From Lewinellaceae bacterium (GTDB taxonomy: Bacteria > Bacteroidota > Bacteroidia > Chitinophagales > Saprospiraceae): a DNA stretch of 64,000 bases. Made by a program: the position numbers and the translations under genes. The DNA lies in the NCBI GenBank assembly GCA_016719605.1, contig JADJYW010000001.1:620001-684000 (forward strand), in the 5' to 3' direction. Under the pieces are notes generated by a model. The model worked only from the letters and a program-made list of their open reading frames with translations. It had not been told where the DNA came from and made no database searches. This document shows positions 17,649 through 25,750 of the stretch, in pieces; positions within the stretch are counted from its first letter, which is position 1; each line of letters starts with the position of its first letter.

Positions 17649-20213
17649 TCAAAACTTAAATGCCAATCGCGAGAACAAAAACGTCCCGTTGAAACCCATT
17701 TGCACGGCGTCGTACAAGCCGCCGCCCTCGGTTTCGGCATCCTGTTTGGTCGGGTAGGCATTCAGAACATTGGCGCCGCCGATGGTCAGCCGAATACCCG
17801 GCGTGATGTTGTGCGACACGCTCAGGTCGAGCGACAGCCGGGCGTCGTACACGTCCATTTCCCCGATGTAGTCCTCCAGTTCAATTTTGTCAAAGTAAGT
17901 CAGGCGCACATTGGCGCCCCAGCCGCGGCCGAAGAAATCGAACGACAGGTTGCCTTTGAGCGGCGGCGCGGAGGCAAGAATGAACAGTTTTTCCCGGTTG
18001 CTCAGGTACGAATCCTCCTTGCCAAGCAGCAGGCGGCTGGTATTCACCTTGTCAATGGTCATGTTGTTCCAGTTGCCCGTGAGCGTGATGGTGTAGCGCT
18101 GCTCGTCGCTAAGGCGACCGCTGTACGCGGCAATCAGGTCGAGGCCGGTGGTGCTGGTATTGATGGCGTTGGCAAAAAAGCGGGCGCTGCCCACGTTGAG
18201 CGCGCGCAACACGTCGCCGATCTGGTCGTCGTCGTTGTAAAAATCGCCCGTGAGCACGATCCGGTCGTCAATTTTGATGTGGTACACATCGGCAGACAGC
18301 GACAGGCGCTGACGACTGTAGGTGAGGCCGGCGCCGAGGTTGACCGATGTTTCCTGCTGGAGTTGTTCGATACCAAGCGCGCGCGCGACCGGGCTGTTGT
18401 TTTTGGCCAAAAATTTGTCCACCGCCATACCCGATACAAAATCGGTATACACCGAGTTGAAGTACAATTGCGCCAGCGAAGGGGCGCGGAAGCCCGTGCC
18501 GGCAGAGGCACGCAGGGCCACACCATCGGCTAAGCGCAGGCGGGCGGCGAGTTTGCCGTTGAGCGTATTGCCAAAATCCGAGTATTCTTCAAAACGCACG
18601 GCGGCGCTGGCGGTGAACGCGTTGGTAAATTTGAATTCCCCGTCGAGGTAAGCGGCAATGTTGGAGCGACTCTGGTTCACCTCGTTTTGCGGGCCAAAAC
18701 CCGGGAATCCCTGGGCGCCGCCGGGGCGCGCTACCGTGTCGCCGTCGGCGGTGACGAAGGGCACAGGACCGTAGGTTTTCCAGGAGGCCTCTTCGCCGGC
18801 GAAAATCTGGTAGTTTTCCAGGCGGTGTTCCACCCCGAAGGCGATGTTGGTGCCCTGCAGGCAGTTTTTGAAAAGCCGGGAAAAGTTGAGCGTGCTCACA
18901 TGCTGGCGCAGCTGGAAGCCGCCGTCGTCGAACTCGGTCGGCGAGCGCTCTTCGAGGCTGGCATTCACGGTGCCGCGGCCGTAGTAGTGAAAACGGTTGC
19001 TGCCTGCCGTGTGGTTGAGGTCGGTTTTCCAGTTATTCAGACTACCGCGCACACCCACACTCAGGCTGCGGTCGGCAATATCGGACGCAATGATCGGATC
19101 AAAACCATTGGGATACAGGGCGTCCACATTGCGGGCGGAACCGGCATCGCGGCTCCAGGCGTAGGCGTCGGTGCGGCGGGTATTGGTTCCGCCGAAGGCG
19201 TACACCGATGCTTCCAGCCCAATAGGGATAGCGGCGTTGAAATAGACGCCTGCGTTGGAACCCTTGGCGTCGCCAAACTGGCGGCGGTACAGCGAGGGGT
19301 CGAAGCGGTTGGTGTGGCCGCGGGTCCAGTAGTCGGTCGTCACGTTCACGAAGCCCCCCTGGCCGATCCGGAAGCCGTAGTTGCCATTGATCTGGACATT
19401 TTCGCCGTCGAACGTACTGCGGTCGGGGTTATCCTGTGCCAGGTGTGCCCCCACATTGACGTTACCGCTGAATTCATTCACGGTTTCTTTAAGCACGATA
19501 TTGACCACTCCGGCGATAGCGTCGGAGCCGTATTGTGCAGCAGCGCCGTCGCGCAGGATTTCGATGCGCTCGATGGCGGCGGCGGGTATGGCATTCAGGT
19601 CGGTACCCGTGTTGCCGCGTCCGCGTGTGCCGTAGATATTGACTAAGCTGGACTGGTGGCGGCGTTTGCCGTTGATGAGTACGAGCGTTTGGTCGGGGCC
19701 GAGGCCGCGCAGGGTAGCCGGGTCCACATGGTCGGAGCCGTCGGCGCCGGTTTGGCGATTGGCGTTGAACGAGGGCGCCGCGTACTGGAGCATCTGGTTG
19801 ACGTCCAGTTGGCCTTGTGTGGCGGCGATCTGGCGAACATCGAGGATGTCAATCGGCACCAGCGAATTGGTCACCGAGCGGTTCAGTGCGCGGGAGCCGA
19901 CAATTTCCAGCCCCTCGATGAGCAGCCCCGCGCGCATCTGCATGTTCAGTTCGGTGCGGCCGTCCAACGGCGCCTCCACCGTGGCATAGCCCGTGTAGGC
20001 GAACACGATTTGGGCATCGGCGCGGCTGAACCGCAGGACGTAGGAGCCGTCCCACGACGACATCGTGCTGTTGGTCGTATTGCGTTCGTAAATGGTGACA
20101 CCGACGAGCGGTTCGCCGGACTCATCGGTCACGATGCCCTTGACAAGGCCCTGGGCAGAAAGCGCGCCGCACGCGAGGAAAAACAGAAAAAAGGGTGTAA
20201 AAAGGTGTTTCAT
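17649..20213 (-). CDS. TonB-dependent outer-membrane receptor
   Basis: A 854-residue outer-membrane active transporter. The signal peptide MKHLFTPFFLFFLACGALSAQ fixes the start at 20213. A carboxypeptidase-regulatory-like domain (GIVTDESGEPLVGVTIYERN, residues 25-44) precedes the plug, which contains LRGLGPDQTLVLINGKRRH and the YGSDAIAGVVNIVLK end. The rest is a beta-barrel ending in the aromatic C-terminus RLAFKF. No SusD-like partner follows, so it is not a classic SusCD glycan importer; iron complexes, cofactors or peptides are possible ligands. The downstream lipid kinase is likely in the same transcript. A -7 box lies about 50 bp upstream. Confidence 0.93.
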   Translation of the reverse strand: MKHLFTPFFLFFLACGALSAQGLVKGIVTDESGEPLVGVTIYERNTTNSTMSSWDGSYVLRFSRADAQIVFAYTGYATVEAPLDGRTELNMQMRAGLLIEGLEIVGSRALNRSVTNSLVPIDILDVRQIAATQGQLDVNQMLQYAAPSFNANRQTGADGSDHVDPATLRGLGPDQTLVLINGKRRHQSSLVNIYGTRGRGNTGTDLNAIPAAAIERIEILRDGAAAQYGSDAIAGVVNIVLKETVNEFSGNVNVGAHLAQDNPDRSTFDGENVQINGNYGFRIGQGGFVNVTTDYWTRGHTNRFDPSLYRRQFGDAKGSNAGVYFNAAIPIGLEASVYAFGGTNTRRTDAYAWSRDAGSARNVDALYPNGFDPIIASDIADRSLSVGVRGSLNNWKTDLNHTAGSNRFHYYGRGTVNASLEERSPTEFDDGGFQLRQHVSTLNFSRLFKNCLQGTNIAFGVEHRLENYQIFAGEEASWKTYGPVPFVTADGDTVARPGGAQGFPGFGPQNEVNQSRSNIAAYLDGEFKFTNAFTASAAVRFEEYSDFGNTLNGKLAARLRLADGVALRASAGTGFRAPSLAQLYFNSVYTDFVSGMAVDKFLAKNNSPVARALGIEQLQQETSVNLGAGLTYSRQRLSLSADVYHIKIDDRIVLTGDFYNDDDQIGDVLRALNVGSARFFANAINTSTTGLDLIAAYSGRLSDEQRYTITLTGNWNNMTIDKVNTSRLLLGKEDSYLSNREKLFILASAPPLKGNLSFDFFGRGWGANVRLTYFDKIELEDYIGEMDVYDARLSLDLSVSHNITPGIRLTIGGANVLNAYPTKQDAETEGGGLYDAVQMGFNGTFLFSRLAFKF

Positions 20214-20263
20214 ACGACAAGGTATTAATAGTGAAAAGAACGGCATTCTGTGGGGAAGGGGGC

Positions 20264-20271
20264 CAAAGGTA
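20264..20271 (-). promoter_or_regulatory. Candidate -7 box for the TonB receptor at 20213
   Basis: TACCTTTG on the minus strand lies about 50 bp upstream of the receptor ATG and fits TAnnTTTG. No -33 TTG is apparent at ideal spacing. Confidence 0.4.
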
Positions 20272-20366
20272 GAATGTGATTTGTCGGGAAGTGCCCCAAC
20301 CCCGAACATGATTTTGGGCAAAATTTCTTTTTGCATCCCCCTTGTGCGGTTTGGAGGAAAAGCACT

Positions 20367-20374
20367 TACCTTTG
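20367..20374 (+). promoter_or_regulatory. Candidate -7 box for tRNA-Cys
   Basis: TACCTTTG lies 50 bp upstream of the mature tRNA-Cys 5' end. A TTG occurs 22 bp before it (20342-20344), close to the expected -33 spacing. Confidence 0.45.
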
Positions 20375-20423
20375 CCGCCCATTCGCTGCAAGAGCGTTTT
20401 TTACATTTTACCTTTTCTAACCT

Positions 20424-20494
20424 GGTATCGTGGCCGAGCGGTTAGGCACAGGTCTGCAAAACCTGCTACAGCGGTTCGAATCCGCTCGATACCT
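20424..20494 (+). tRNA. tRNA-Cys (anticodon GCA)
   Basis: A complete cloverleaf can be drawn. The acceptor arms GGTATCG and CGATACC pair over 7 bp. The D-arm GGCCGAGCGGTTAGGC and anticodon arm CAGGT-CTGCAAA-ACCTG give anticodon GCA. The T-arm is GCGGTTCGAATCCGC. The discriminator base is U, as expected for tRNA-Cys, and CCA is encoded directly after it (20495-20497). It stands alone and is followed within 15 bp by a strong terminator. Confidence 0.97.
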
Positions 20495-20508
20495 CCACAA
20501 AAAACAAT

Positions 20509-20545
20509 CCGCCGTAACGCAGTGTATGCGTTGCGGCGGTTTTTT
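20509..20545 (+). terminator. Rho-independent terminator after tRNA-Cys
   Basis: The 12-bp arms CCGCCGTAACGC and GCGTTGCGGCGG (one G-U pair) enclose a 7-nt loop and are followed by TTTTTT. Confidence 0.9.
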
Positions 20546-20652
20546 GTTTTGGGGGTAATCCTGCATAGTCTCGCTTTTTTGCTGCATTCATATATGTGCA
20601 CGAACCATAACAGCATTGGCATCCACTATATTCGCCGCAAAATCTGTGTCAA

Positions 20653-22797
20653 ATGTCCTACACTAATCTTGACGCCCTCAATGAAAAACAACGCGAAGCC
20701 GTCGTCAGCGAGGACAAACGATTGCTGGTACTGGCCGGCGCAGGTTCCGGCAAGACCAAAACGCTGCTGCAAAAAATCATCTACCTGATAGAGGAAAAAG
20801 GTGTCAGTCCGAGGGATATTCTGGCTATTACATTTACCAAAAACGCTGCCGGCGAAATGCTCGACCGGCTCATTCTGACGGCGGATACCTCGGGCGCTTA
20901 CGCGGCTATCCTGCACGACAAAAAGAAATCGCAGGCAGAAAAGGACACAGCACGGCACGAGTTTGTCCGGCGCTACAAATGGATCGAGGGACTGACCGTG
21001 CGCACTTTCCACAGTTTCGGATACAACCTGCTCAGAAATTACGGCGTACACGAGTTCGACAACCGCTTCAGGCTCATCGGCGAGGAAAAAAGCAGCGAGG
21101 AGGACGAGTTCGCCAGGTACACGGCGCCCGAAACAGCTTTTGATGTTTTTTATAAACTGCTGATCCAGAAATGTGAAGACCGCGAACACCTGCTTGCGCT
21201 GAAGCGCTATGTACTGGATTATCTCGTAGACAAGATTCACCTCAAGGAAAGCGGCATCCAGCAACTCCGGCAAGAGGGCAAGTACTACACCACGCTCGAC
21301 GGCACCCGGGTGCGCTCCAAGTCGGAGCAGTTTATCGCCGACTACCTGTACCGGAACAGCATCGCCTACGAATACGAGCCGACCGTGCAGATCAAGGACT
21401 TTCCCTTTCGCCCTGATTTCTACATTCCCGCCGCCAACCTCTACCTTGAGCATGTGAGCAACAAGAGCTACGCGATGCGCGACAAGGAGGAGCAATTTCA
21501 CAAAGGCGAAATCCTCTTTGCAAAAACCACCGAACGCACGGCCGAAAACTCGGCTCTGTTCACGAACACGCTGGACAACCTGCTCCGGGGGCGTTTGCCC
21601 GCCAACGCCGGCGCCTCAAAAGCCATTGGGTTTCAGGAAGCGTTCAAAGGGCATCTGGACCACCTCAAAGAGTTCGTGCACACCGTCATGCGCATCACGG
21701 ATATGATGAAAGTCGAGCGGCTGAACGCGGAGCAGGTATTGACCAATGCCCGGCAAGACCAGCACGAGCGTATCCGAAATTTTTACGAACTGGCTATCCC
21801 TTTGGCCAAGTCCTACGAGCAGTATTGCGTGGACAAATCCTACCTGGACTTCAATGATCTGATTTCCAAAACGGTATCCCTGCTGGAGCATCACCCGGAC
21901 GTTGCCCGAAAGATGCAGGACCGTTACCCTTATATTCTGGTGGACGAGTTTCAGGACGTGAACAACCTGCAGGTGGAACTGATCCGCCTGTTGCTGACCG
22001 AGCAGACACAGCTCTTTTGTGTAGGCGACGATTGGCAGAGCATTTATGGTTTTCGGGGTTCGGAAGTGTCGTACATCATTGATTTTGAACGCCACTTCCC
22101 GGGTTGCTCGATCATCAAACTCGACCTGAACTACCGCAGCAGCCAGCATATCGTGGGGGCCAGCAACGAGGTGATCAAGCACAACCGGTACAAAATTGAC
22201 AAAGACATACGCGCCTCCAAGGTATCCCGACACAAAATCACCGTGTACGCCGGGACCGACGAGGAGGAGAATGTGGCGTACTGCATGCAACGGATACGGG
22301 AATGCCTGGACGCGGGCATACCGGCGGAAGAACTGCTGTTTTTGTACCGGCGCAGCAAGATGTTCCATCCCTTTTACGAAGGTTTGAAAAGAGAAGGCCT
22401 GCTGCGTATCCCCTACAAAACGATCCATGCCGCCAAGGGCCTCGAAGCCCGGGTGGTGTTTATTGTAGGTCTGACGGACGGTTTCGGTGGATTCCCGGAT
22501 ATCTGGTTGGCAGACCGTATCTTTCAGGTGCTGAAAAAAGCCAATCTCGACTTGTTGCTGGAAGAAGAGCGCCGCCTGTTTTATGTGGCTATCACGCGGG
22601 CTAAAGACAAGTTGTTCCTGATCACGGAAAAGGGCCGGGAGTCGAGTTTTTTGAAAGAAATTCCGTCATCGTACACCGAGCGTGCAGGCATTCCCCTTGG
22701 CTCCGTGGTGCAGGAGGTACGGCTGTGTCCGGCCTGTAGCCGGCAGATCGAGCCGGTGTTTTCGTATTGCCCGCATTGTGGGAGGGCGCAGGGGTAG
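20653..22797 (+). CDS. UvrD/helicase IV-like DNA helicase with inserted nuclease-like domain and zinc ribbon
   Basis: A 714-residue superfamily 1A helicase. Motif I is AGAGSGKTKT (about 28-37), motif II ILVDEFQDVN (about 428), motif III VGDDWQSIYGFRG (about 456), motif IV LNYRSSQ, motif V IHAAKGLEARVVF, and motif VI LFYVAITRAKDKL (about 645). Between motifs Ia and II lies an inserted segment at about residues 215-270: VRSKSEQFIADYL, YEYEPTV, FRPDFYIP, LYLEHVS. Its E...DF...E pattern resembles the PD-(D/E)XK-like insert of helicase IV-type enzymes. The C-terminus is a C-x2-C-x10-C-x2-C zinc ribbon (CPAC...CPHC). A role in repair or recombination is inferred. Start ATG at 20653 gives the canonical LNEKQREAV Q-motif. 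Confidence 0.9.
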   Translation: MSYTNLDALNEKQREAVVSEDKRLLVLAGAGSGKTKTLLQKIIYLIEEKGVSPRDILAITFTKNAAGEMLDRLILTADTSGAYAAILHDKKKSQAEKDTARHEFVRRYKWIEGLTVRTFHSFGYNLLRNYGVHEFDNRFRLIGEEKSSEEDEFARYTAPETAFDVFYKLLIQKCEDREHLLALKRYVLDYLVDKIHLKESGIQQLRQEGKYYTTLDGTRVRSKSEQFIADYLYRNSIAYEYEPTVQIKDFPFRPDFYIPAANLYLEHVSNKSYAMRDKEEQFHKGEILFAKTTERTAENSALFTNTLDNLLRGRLPANAGASKAIGFQEAFKGHLDHLKEFVHTVMRITDMMKVERLNAEQVLTNARQDQHERIRNFYELAIPLAKSYEQYCVDKSYLDFNDLISKTVSLLEHHPDVARKMQDRYPYILVDEFQDVNNLQVELIRLLLTEQTQLFCVGDDWQSIYGFRGSEVSYIIDFERHFPGCSIIKLDLNYRSSQHIVGASNEVIKHNRYKIDKDIRASKVSRHKITVYAGTDEEENVAYCMQRIRECLDAGIPAEELLFLYRRSKMFHPFYEGLKREGLLRIPYKTIHAAKGLEARVVFIVGLTDGFGGFPDIWLADRIFQVLKKANLDLLLEEERRLFYVAITRAKDKLFLITEKGRESSFLKEIPSSYTERAGIPLGSVVQEVRLCPACSRQIEPVFSYCPHCGRAQG

Positions 22798-22819
22798 GGG
22801 GATTTCTGAAATAATACTG

Positions 22820-23010
22820 GGGAGTGTTCAAAAAACTGTGTCAGCTCATTGAGCGCAATAAAAACACAGAGAGCACCGAGATTTGCACAGAGAAACACCG
22901 AGATTTGATTTTCAGTAATTTATTCTCTGTGTCTCTCTGTGCAAAACGCGGTGCCCTCTGTGTTAAAAAAAACATTTCGGGAGGCTTGTTACAGATTTTT
23001 GAACACTCCC
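22820..23010. mobile_element. MITE-like element, 191 bp, 20-bp terminal inverted repeats
   Basis: The ends GGGAGTGTTCAAAAAACTGT and the inverted ACAGATTTTTGAACACTCCC match at 19 of 20 positions. Inside is an imperfect inverted repeat of about 45 bp made of CACAGAG-type motifs, so the whole element can fold into a long hairpin. No transposase is encoded. It fills the gap between the convergent helicase and thiamine-receptor genes. No target-site duplication is obvious. A non-autonomous element mobilised by an IS elsewhere in the genome is the simplest reading. Confidence 0.65.
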
Positions 23011-23027
23011 TCGTGACGCTCCAGTTT

Positions 23028-25415
23028 TCAAAACCCCACCACCACCGTTGCCATCATATTTCGGCCTGCCTGCGGGAAAAAACCGGCCTGGTGGTACACG
23101 CCGTTTCCTTCCAGCCGGGTGTACGGGTTGTCGGGCCGTTCGTCGTAGCCGGCGGAGGTGAACCGGTAAGCCCAGCCGTTGGCGGCATAGCGGGCGTCGA
23201 GCAGGTTGTTCACGGCCAGAATCAGGCGCACCTGGCGACCGATTACGCCGGTCAGGTCGTAGTTCAGGCGCAGGTCCGAAAAGAAATAGGCCGGCAGTGT
23301 GGTGTTTTCGTTGCCGGTGTTGTCCAAAAACTGCTTGCCGACGTATTTCCCCGAAAGCGACACCGCAAGGTGGTGTTTTTTGCCGGCAGGCAACACCTCC
23401 CAAGTGGCTTCCACACGCGCCACCACCGGCGGCGAAAAGGCGAGGTCGGTGTTTTTGTACACCAGAATATCTTGCGTGCCGGTATCCCAGTTGTCGCGGT
23501 ACTCCACAAACTCCCGCACCTTGTTCCGGCTAAACGCGGCGTTGCCGGTGAATGTCAGCCGCTCGCCTGCGCGGGCAGCGGCTTCCAGTTCGATGCCGGC
23601 ACGGTAGCTGCGCGGCACGTTCGTGCGGATGTACGCCCCGACATCGTTGATGCGGCCGTCCAGCACGAGTTGGTCGCGGTAGTCCATCAAAAACAGGTTT
23701 GCCGACAGGCTCCAGTCCCCGGCCTGGCGCTTGAGGCCGCCCTCCCAGTCGAGCATACGCTCCGGGCGGGGTCGGCTGGTGGGGGTAGACTGGGTGTAGT
23801 CGTCGCGGTTGGGTTCCCGCTGCCCGACGCCGACAAATGCGTGGGCCGTCCAGCCGGGCCGGAACTGCCAGTGCAGGCCGGCTTTGGGGTTGAAAAAATG
23901 GAGCGCTGCAGTTTGGGTTACGTTTCGCAGTGTTTGGTCGAACCCGAGGAACTCGTAGGATACGCGGCGAAACTGCAAATCCAGCATAGCCGAAAGTCCT
24001 CGGCGAAAGAACAATTCCATTTTCCCGAACAGGTTCGCGTCGCGCTTGGCGGCATCGTTGTCGTAGTACATCAAGTCCTTCGGAATCGCGTATTCCGACC
24101 AGATCACTTCACCGAAATGCCGCCCTTCGTACCGGCTGAGCGCGCCGCCGAGCAGCAGCACGGGCGCACTGGTCAGCACGGGCGGATTCACAGCGGGCGA
24201 CCAGCGCAAGGCGAAGGTACCGCCGTAGAAATGGTTGTCCAACCAGCGGCGGCGTACCAGGTCGGTACGCTCCAGCAGCGTGTCGCCGATGGTATATGGC
24301 GGTAGTCCGTAGGCTGCAAACTGCTGATTTGCTTTGTATTGTTCGTAAAAACCAAACCCGCGCGTGTAGTGGCCGTTCAACTGCAGATCCAGCCCCTGGC
24401 CCAGCAGGCGCTTGTAGTGCAGCAGGTAATGGCGCTGGGTGTAGTCGTCCACCTCATCGGGGTAAGGTTCGCCGGGGCGCTCGGTGCCGGCGGTATTGTA
24501 GGTGCGCAGGTTTTCCGTTTCCAGGTACTGGGCGGGCAGGCCGTACCAGGCCTGGTAGGTGCGCTCGTGGCCGGACAAGAGGTGCATTTGCAGCGACTGG
24601 CGGTCGTCCACGTAGGCGCCCGAGAAGTGGTACGAGCGCAGGTCAGACGTAGCCCGATCCACATACCCGTCCGAGGCGATTTGGGAGAGGCGGCCCGAAA
24701 AAGCCACTTTTCCGCCCAGTAGCCCGGTGCCGATGTGCGCTGCGTGTTTGCGGGAGCCAAATGAGCCGACGCTGTTGGTGACGGTGCCAAATGGTTCGGG
24801 ATTAACCTGCGCGATATCCAGGTTGACGGTGGCGCCGAAGGCTCCTGCTCCGTTTGTACTTGCCCCCACGCCGCGCTGCACCTGGATTTCGGCGGCAGAA
24901 GCGGCCAGATCGGGCAGATTCACCCAAAAAACGCCCTGACTTTCGGCGTCGTTCAACGGTACTCCGTTGATGGTCACATTGATGCGGGTGGGGTCGCTGC
25001 CCCGGATACGCATACCCGTGTAGCCAATGCCCGCGCCCGCGTCGGAGCTTTCTACCAGCGACGGCGTGCCGGCGAGCAGGAAAGGTACGTCCTGCGCCTG
25101 GTAGGATTTGGCGATGGTTTCGGCCGACAAATTGGTGTGCGGCACGGCCGACCGGGCGCCGGTGCGGGTGGCCTGAATGACAACGGTTTTAAGTTTTGAG
25201 TTTTGAGTTTTGAGTTTTGAGTGGAGGGAGTCGGGGCTGGTTTGGGAAAAAAGGAGCAGCGGACAGAAGAGCAAAAGCGTAGCGGCGGGTTTTAACCCGC
25301 CGAATATTACAGTAGCAGCGGGTTTTAACCCGCTGAACACTGCAAACAACAAGGGGCAACGGGCAACGGGCAACGCGAGTGTGCGGTACCGCAAAAAGGT
25401 GAAAAAGGAAAACAT
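23028..25415 (-). CDS. TonB-dependent receptor under TPP riboswitch control (probable thiamine uptake)
   Basis: A 795-residue outer-membrane receptor. The plug region includes VVIQATRTGARSAVPHTNLS, GMRIRGSDPTRINVTINGVP and GAFGATVNLD; a beta-barrel follows and ends in the aromatic TVVVGF. The TPP riboswitch directly upstream makes thiamine or a thiamine derivative the likely substrate, as known for riboswitch-linked receptors in Bacteroidota. The N-terminus is odd. The signal-peptide region contains two copies of GLKPAAT encoded by REP-like palindromes, and just after it the heptamer minisatellite encodes repeated SKLKTQN. The usual partners PnuT and thiamine pyrophosphokinase are absent downstream, where a MITE lies instead. 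Start ATG at 25415 has no strong Shine-Dalgarno sequence, as is common in this phylum. Confidence 0.9.
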   Translation of the reverse strand: MFSFFTFLRYRTLALPVARCPLLFAVFSGLKPAATVIFGGLKPAATLLLFCPLLLFSQTSPDSLHSKLKTQNSKLKTVVIQATRTGARSAVPHTNLSAETIAKSYQAQDVPFLLAGTPSLVESSDAGAGIGYTGMRIRGSDPTRINVTINGVPLNDAESQGVFWVNLPDLAASAAEIQVQRGVGASTNGAGAFGATVNLDIAQVNPEPFGTVTNSVGSFGSRKHAAHIGTGLLGGKVAFSGRLSQIASDGYVDRATSDLRSYHFSGAYVDDRQSLQMHLLSGHERTYQAWYGLPAQYLETENLRTYNTAGTERPGEPYPDEVDDYTQRHYLLHYKRLLGQGLDLQLNGHYTRGFGFYEQYKANQQFAAYGLPPYTIGDTLLERTDLVRRRWLDNHFYGGTFALRWSPAVNPPVLTSAPVLLLGGALSRYEGRHFGEVIWSEYAIPKDLMYYDNDAAKRDANLFGKMELFFRRGLSAMLDLQFRRVSYEFLGFDQTLRNVTQTAALHFFNPKAGLHWQFRPGWTAHAFVGVGQREPNRDDYTQSTPTSRPRPERMLDWEGGLKRQAGDWSLSANLFLMDYRDQLVLDGRINDVGAYIRTNVPRSYRAGIELEAAARAGERLTFTGNAAFSRNKVREFVEYRDNWDTGTQDILVYKNTDLAFSPPVVARVEATWEVLPAGKKHHLAVSLSGKYVGKQFLDNTGNENTTLPAYFFSDLRLNYDLTGVIGRQVRLILAVNNLLDARYAANGWAYRFTSAGYDERPDNPYTRLEGNGVYHQAGFFPQAGRNMMATVVVGF
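25191..25222. repeat. 7-bp minisatellite inside the thiamine-receptor gene
   Basis: About four copies of AGTTTTG, identical to the array at 16672-16703, lie in frame between the signal peptide and the plug of the receptor and encode a Lys/Gln/Asn/Ser-rich linker. Copy-number change by one unit would shift the reading frame. Confidence 0.8.
25283..25335. repeat. Two REP-like palindromes within the receptor signal-peptide region
   Basis: CGGCGGGTTTTAACCCGCCG (25283-25302) and CAGCGGGTTTTAACCCGCTG (25316-25335) are 20-bp palindromic hairpins with 9-bp arms. Both are read through by the receptor gene. A third member with a different centre lies at 26328-26347 in intergenic DNA. Confidence 0.75.
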
Positions 25416-25442
25416 AGTTGGTAAAAATTTGAGTGAAACATC

Positions 25443-25467
25443 CGCTTCCGAAGGGGCTTCGGAAGCG
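25443..25467 (-). promoter_or_regulatory. Hairpin between TPP riboswitch and receptor start
   Basis: A perfect 11-bp stem (CGCTTCCGAAG / CTTCGGAAGCG) with a 3-nt loop lies between the riboswitch and the ATG. No U-tract follows, so it is not a standard terminator. It may be part of the riboswitch expression platform or an mRNA-stabilising structure. Confidence 0.5.
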
Positions 25468-25479
25468 TAGTGATGCCAC

Positions 25480-25565
25480 TACCCGCTCACTTCCCTTCCC
25501 GGCATTACCCGGGCAGGTTCGATGGGTGTAATCTCAGCCTCAGAAGAGGCACCCCAATGAGTATT
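25480..25565 (-). promoter_or_regulatory. TPP (thiamine pyrophosphate) riboswitch, THI element
   Basis: On the minus strand the conserved TPP aptamer blocks appear in order: ACTCATTGGGGTGCC, GGCTGAGATTACACCC, GAACCTG, GGGTAATGCC and GGGAAGTGAG. P1 can form from CTCA near 25562 and TGAG near 25486. It controls the TonB receptor starting at 25415. When TPP is abundant the aptamer is expected to repress the receptor. Confidence 0.93.
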
Positions 25566-25639
25566 TATGTTGCTGCGTGGAAATGCTCCGCGCAGCGGCG
25601 CAAAGGTCAACAAAGTTTTTCGCTCCAAACAATCGGCAT

Positions 25640-25750
25640 TTTCAAACCAGCCCCCCCCAACCCTCCAACCTTCAAACCTTCCAACCCTCCAACCCTCCAA
25701 CCTTCAAACCCTCCAACCTTCCAACCCTCCAACCTTCAAACCTTCAACCC
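25640..25750. repeat. 8-bp minisatellite, unit AACCCTCC / AACCTTCC / AACCTTCA
   Basis: About a dozen degenerate octamers fill the space between the NadR-like gene and the riboswitch and include the last codons and stop of the NadR-like gene. The AACCCTCC core is shared with the 15-bp repeats at 16113 and 43287. Confidence 0.8.

Noticed and set aside
22824..24305. Plus-strand open frame crossing the MITE and the thiamine-receptor gene
   Set aside because: It joins MITE sequence to the antisense of a TonB receptor and cannot be a natural gene.
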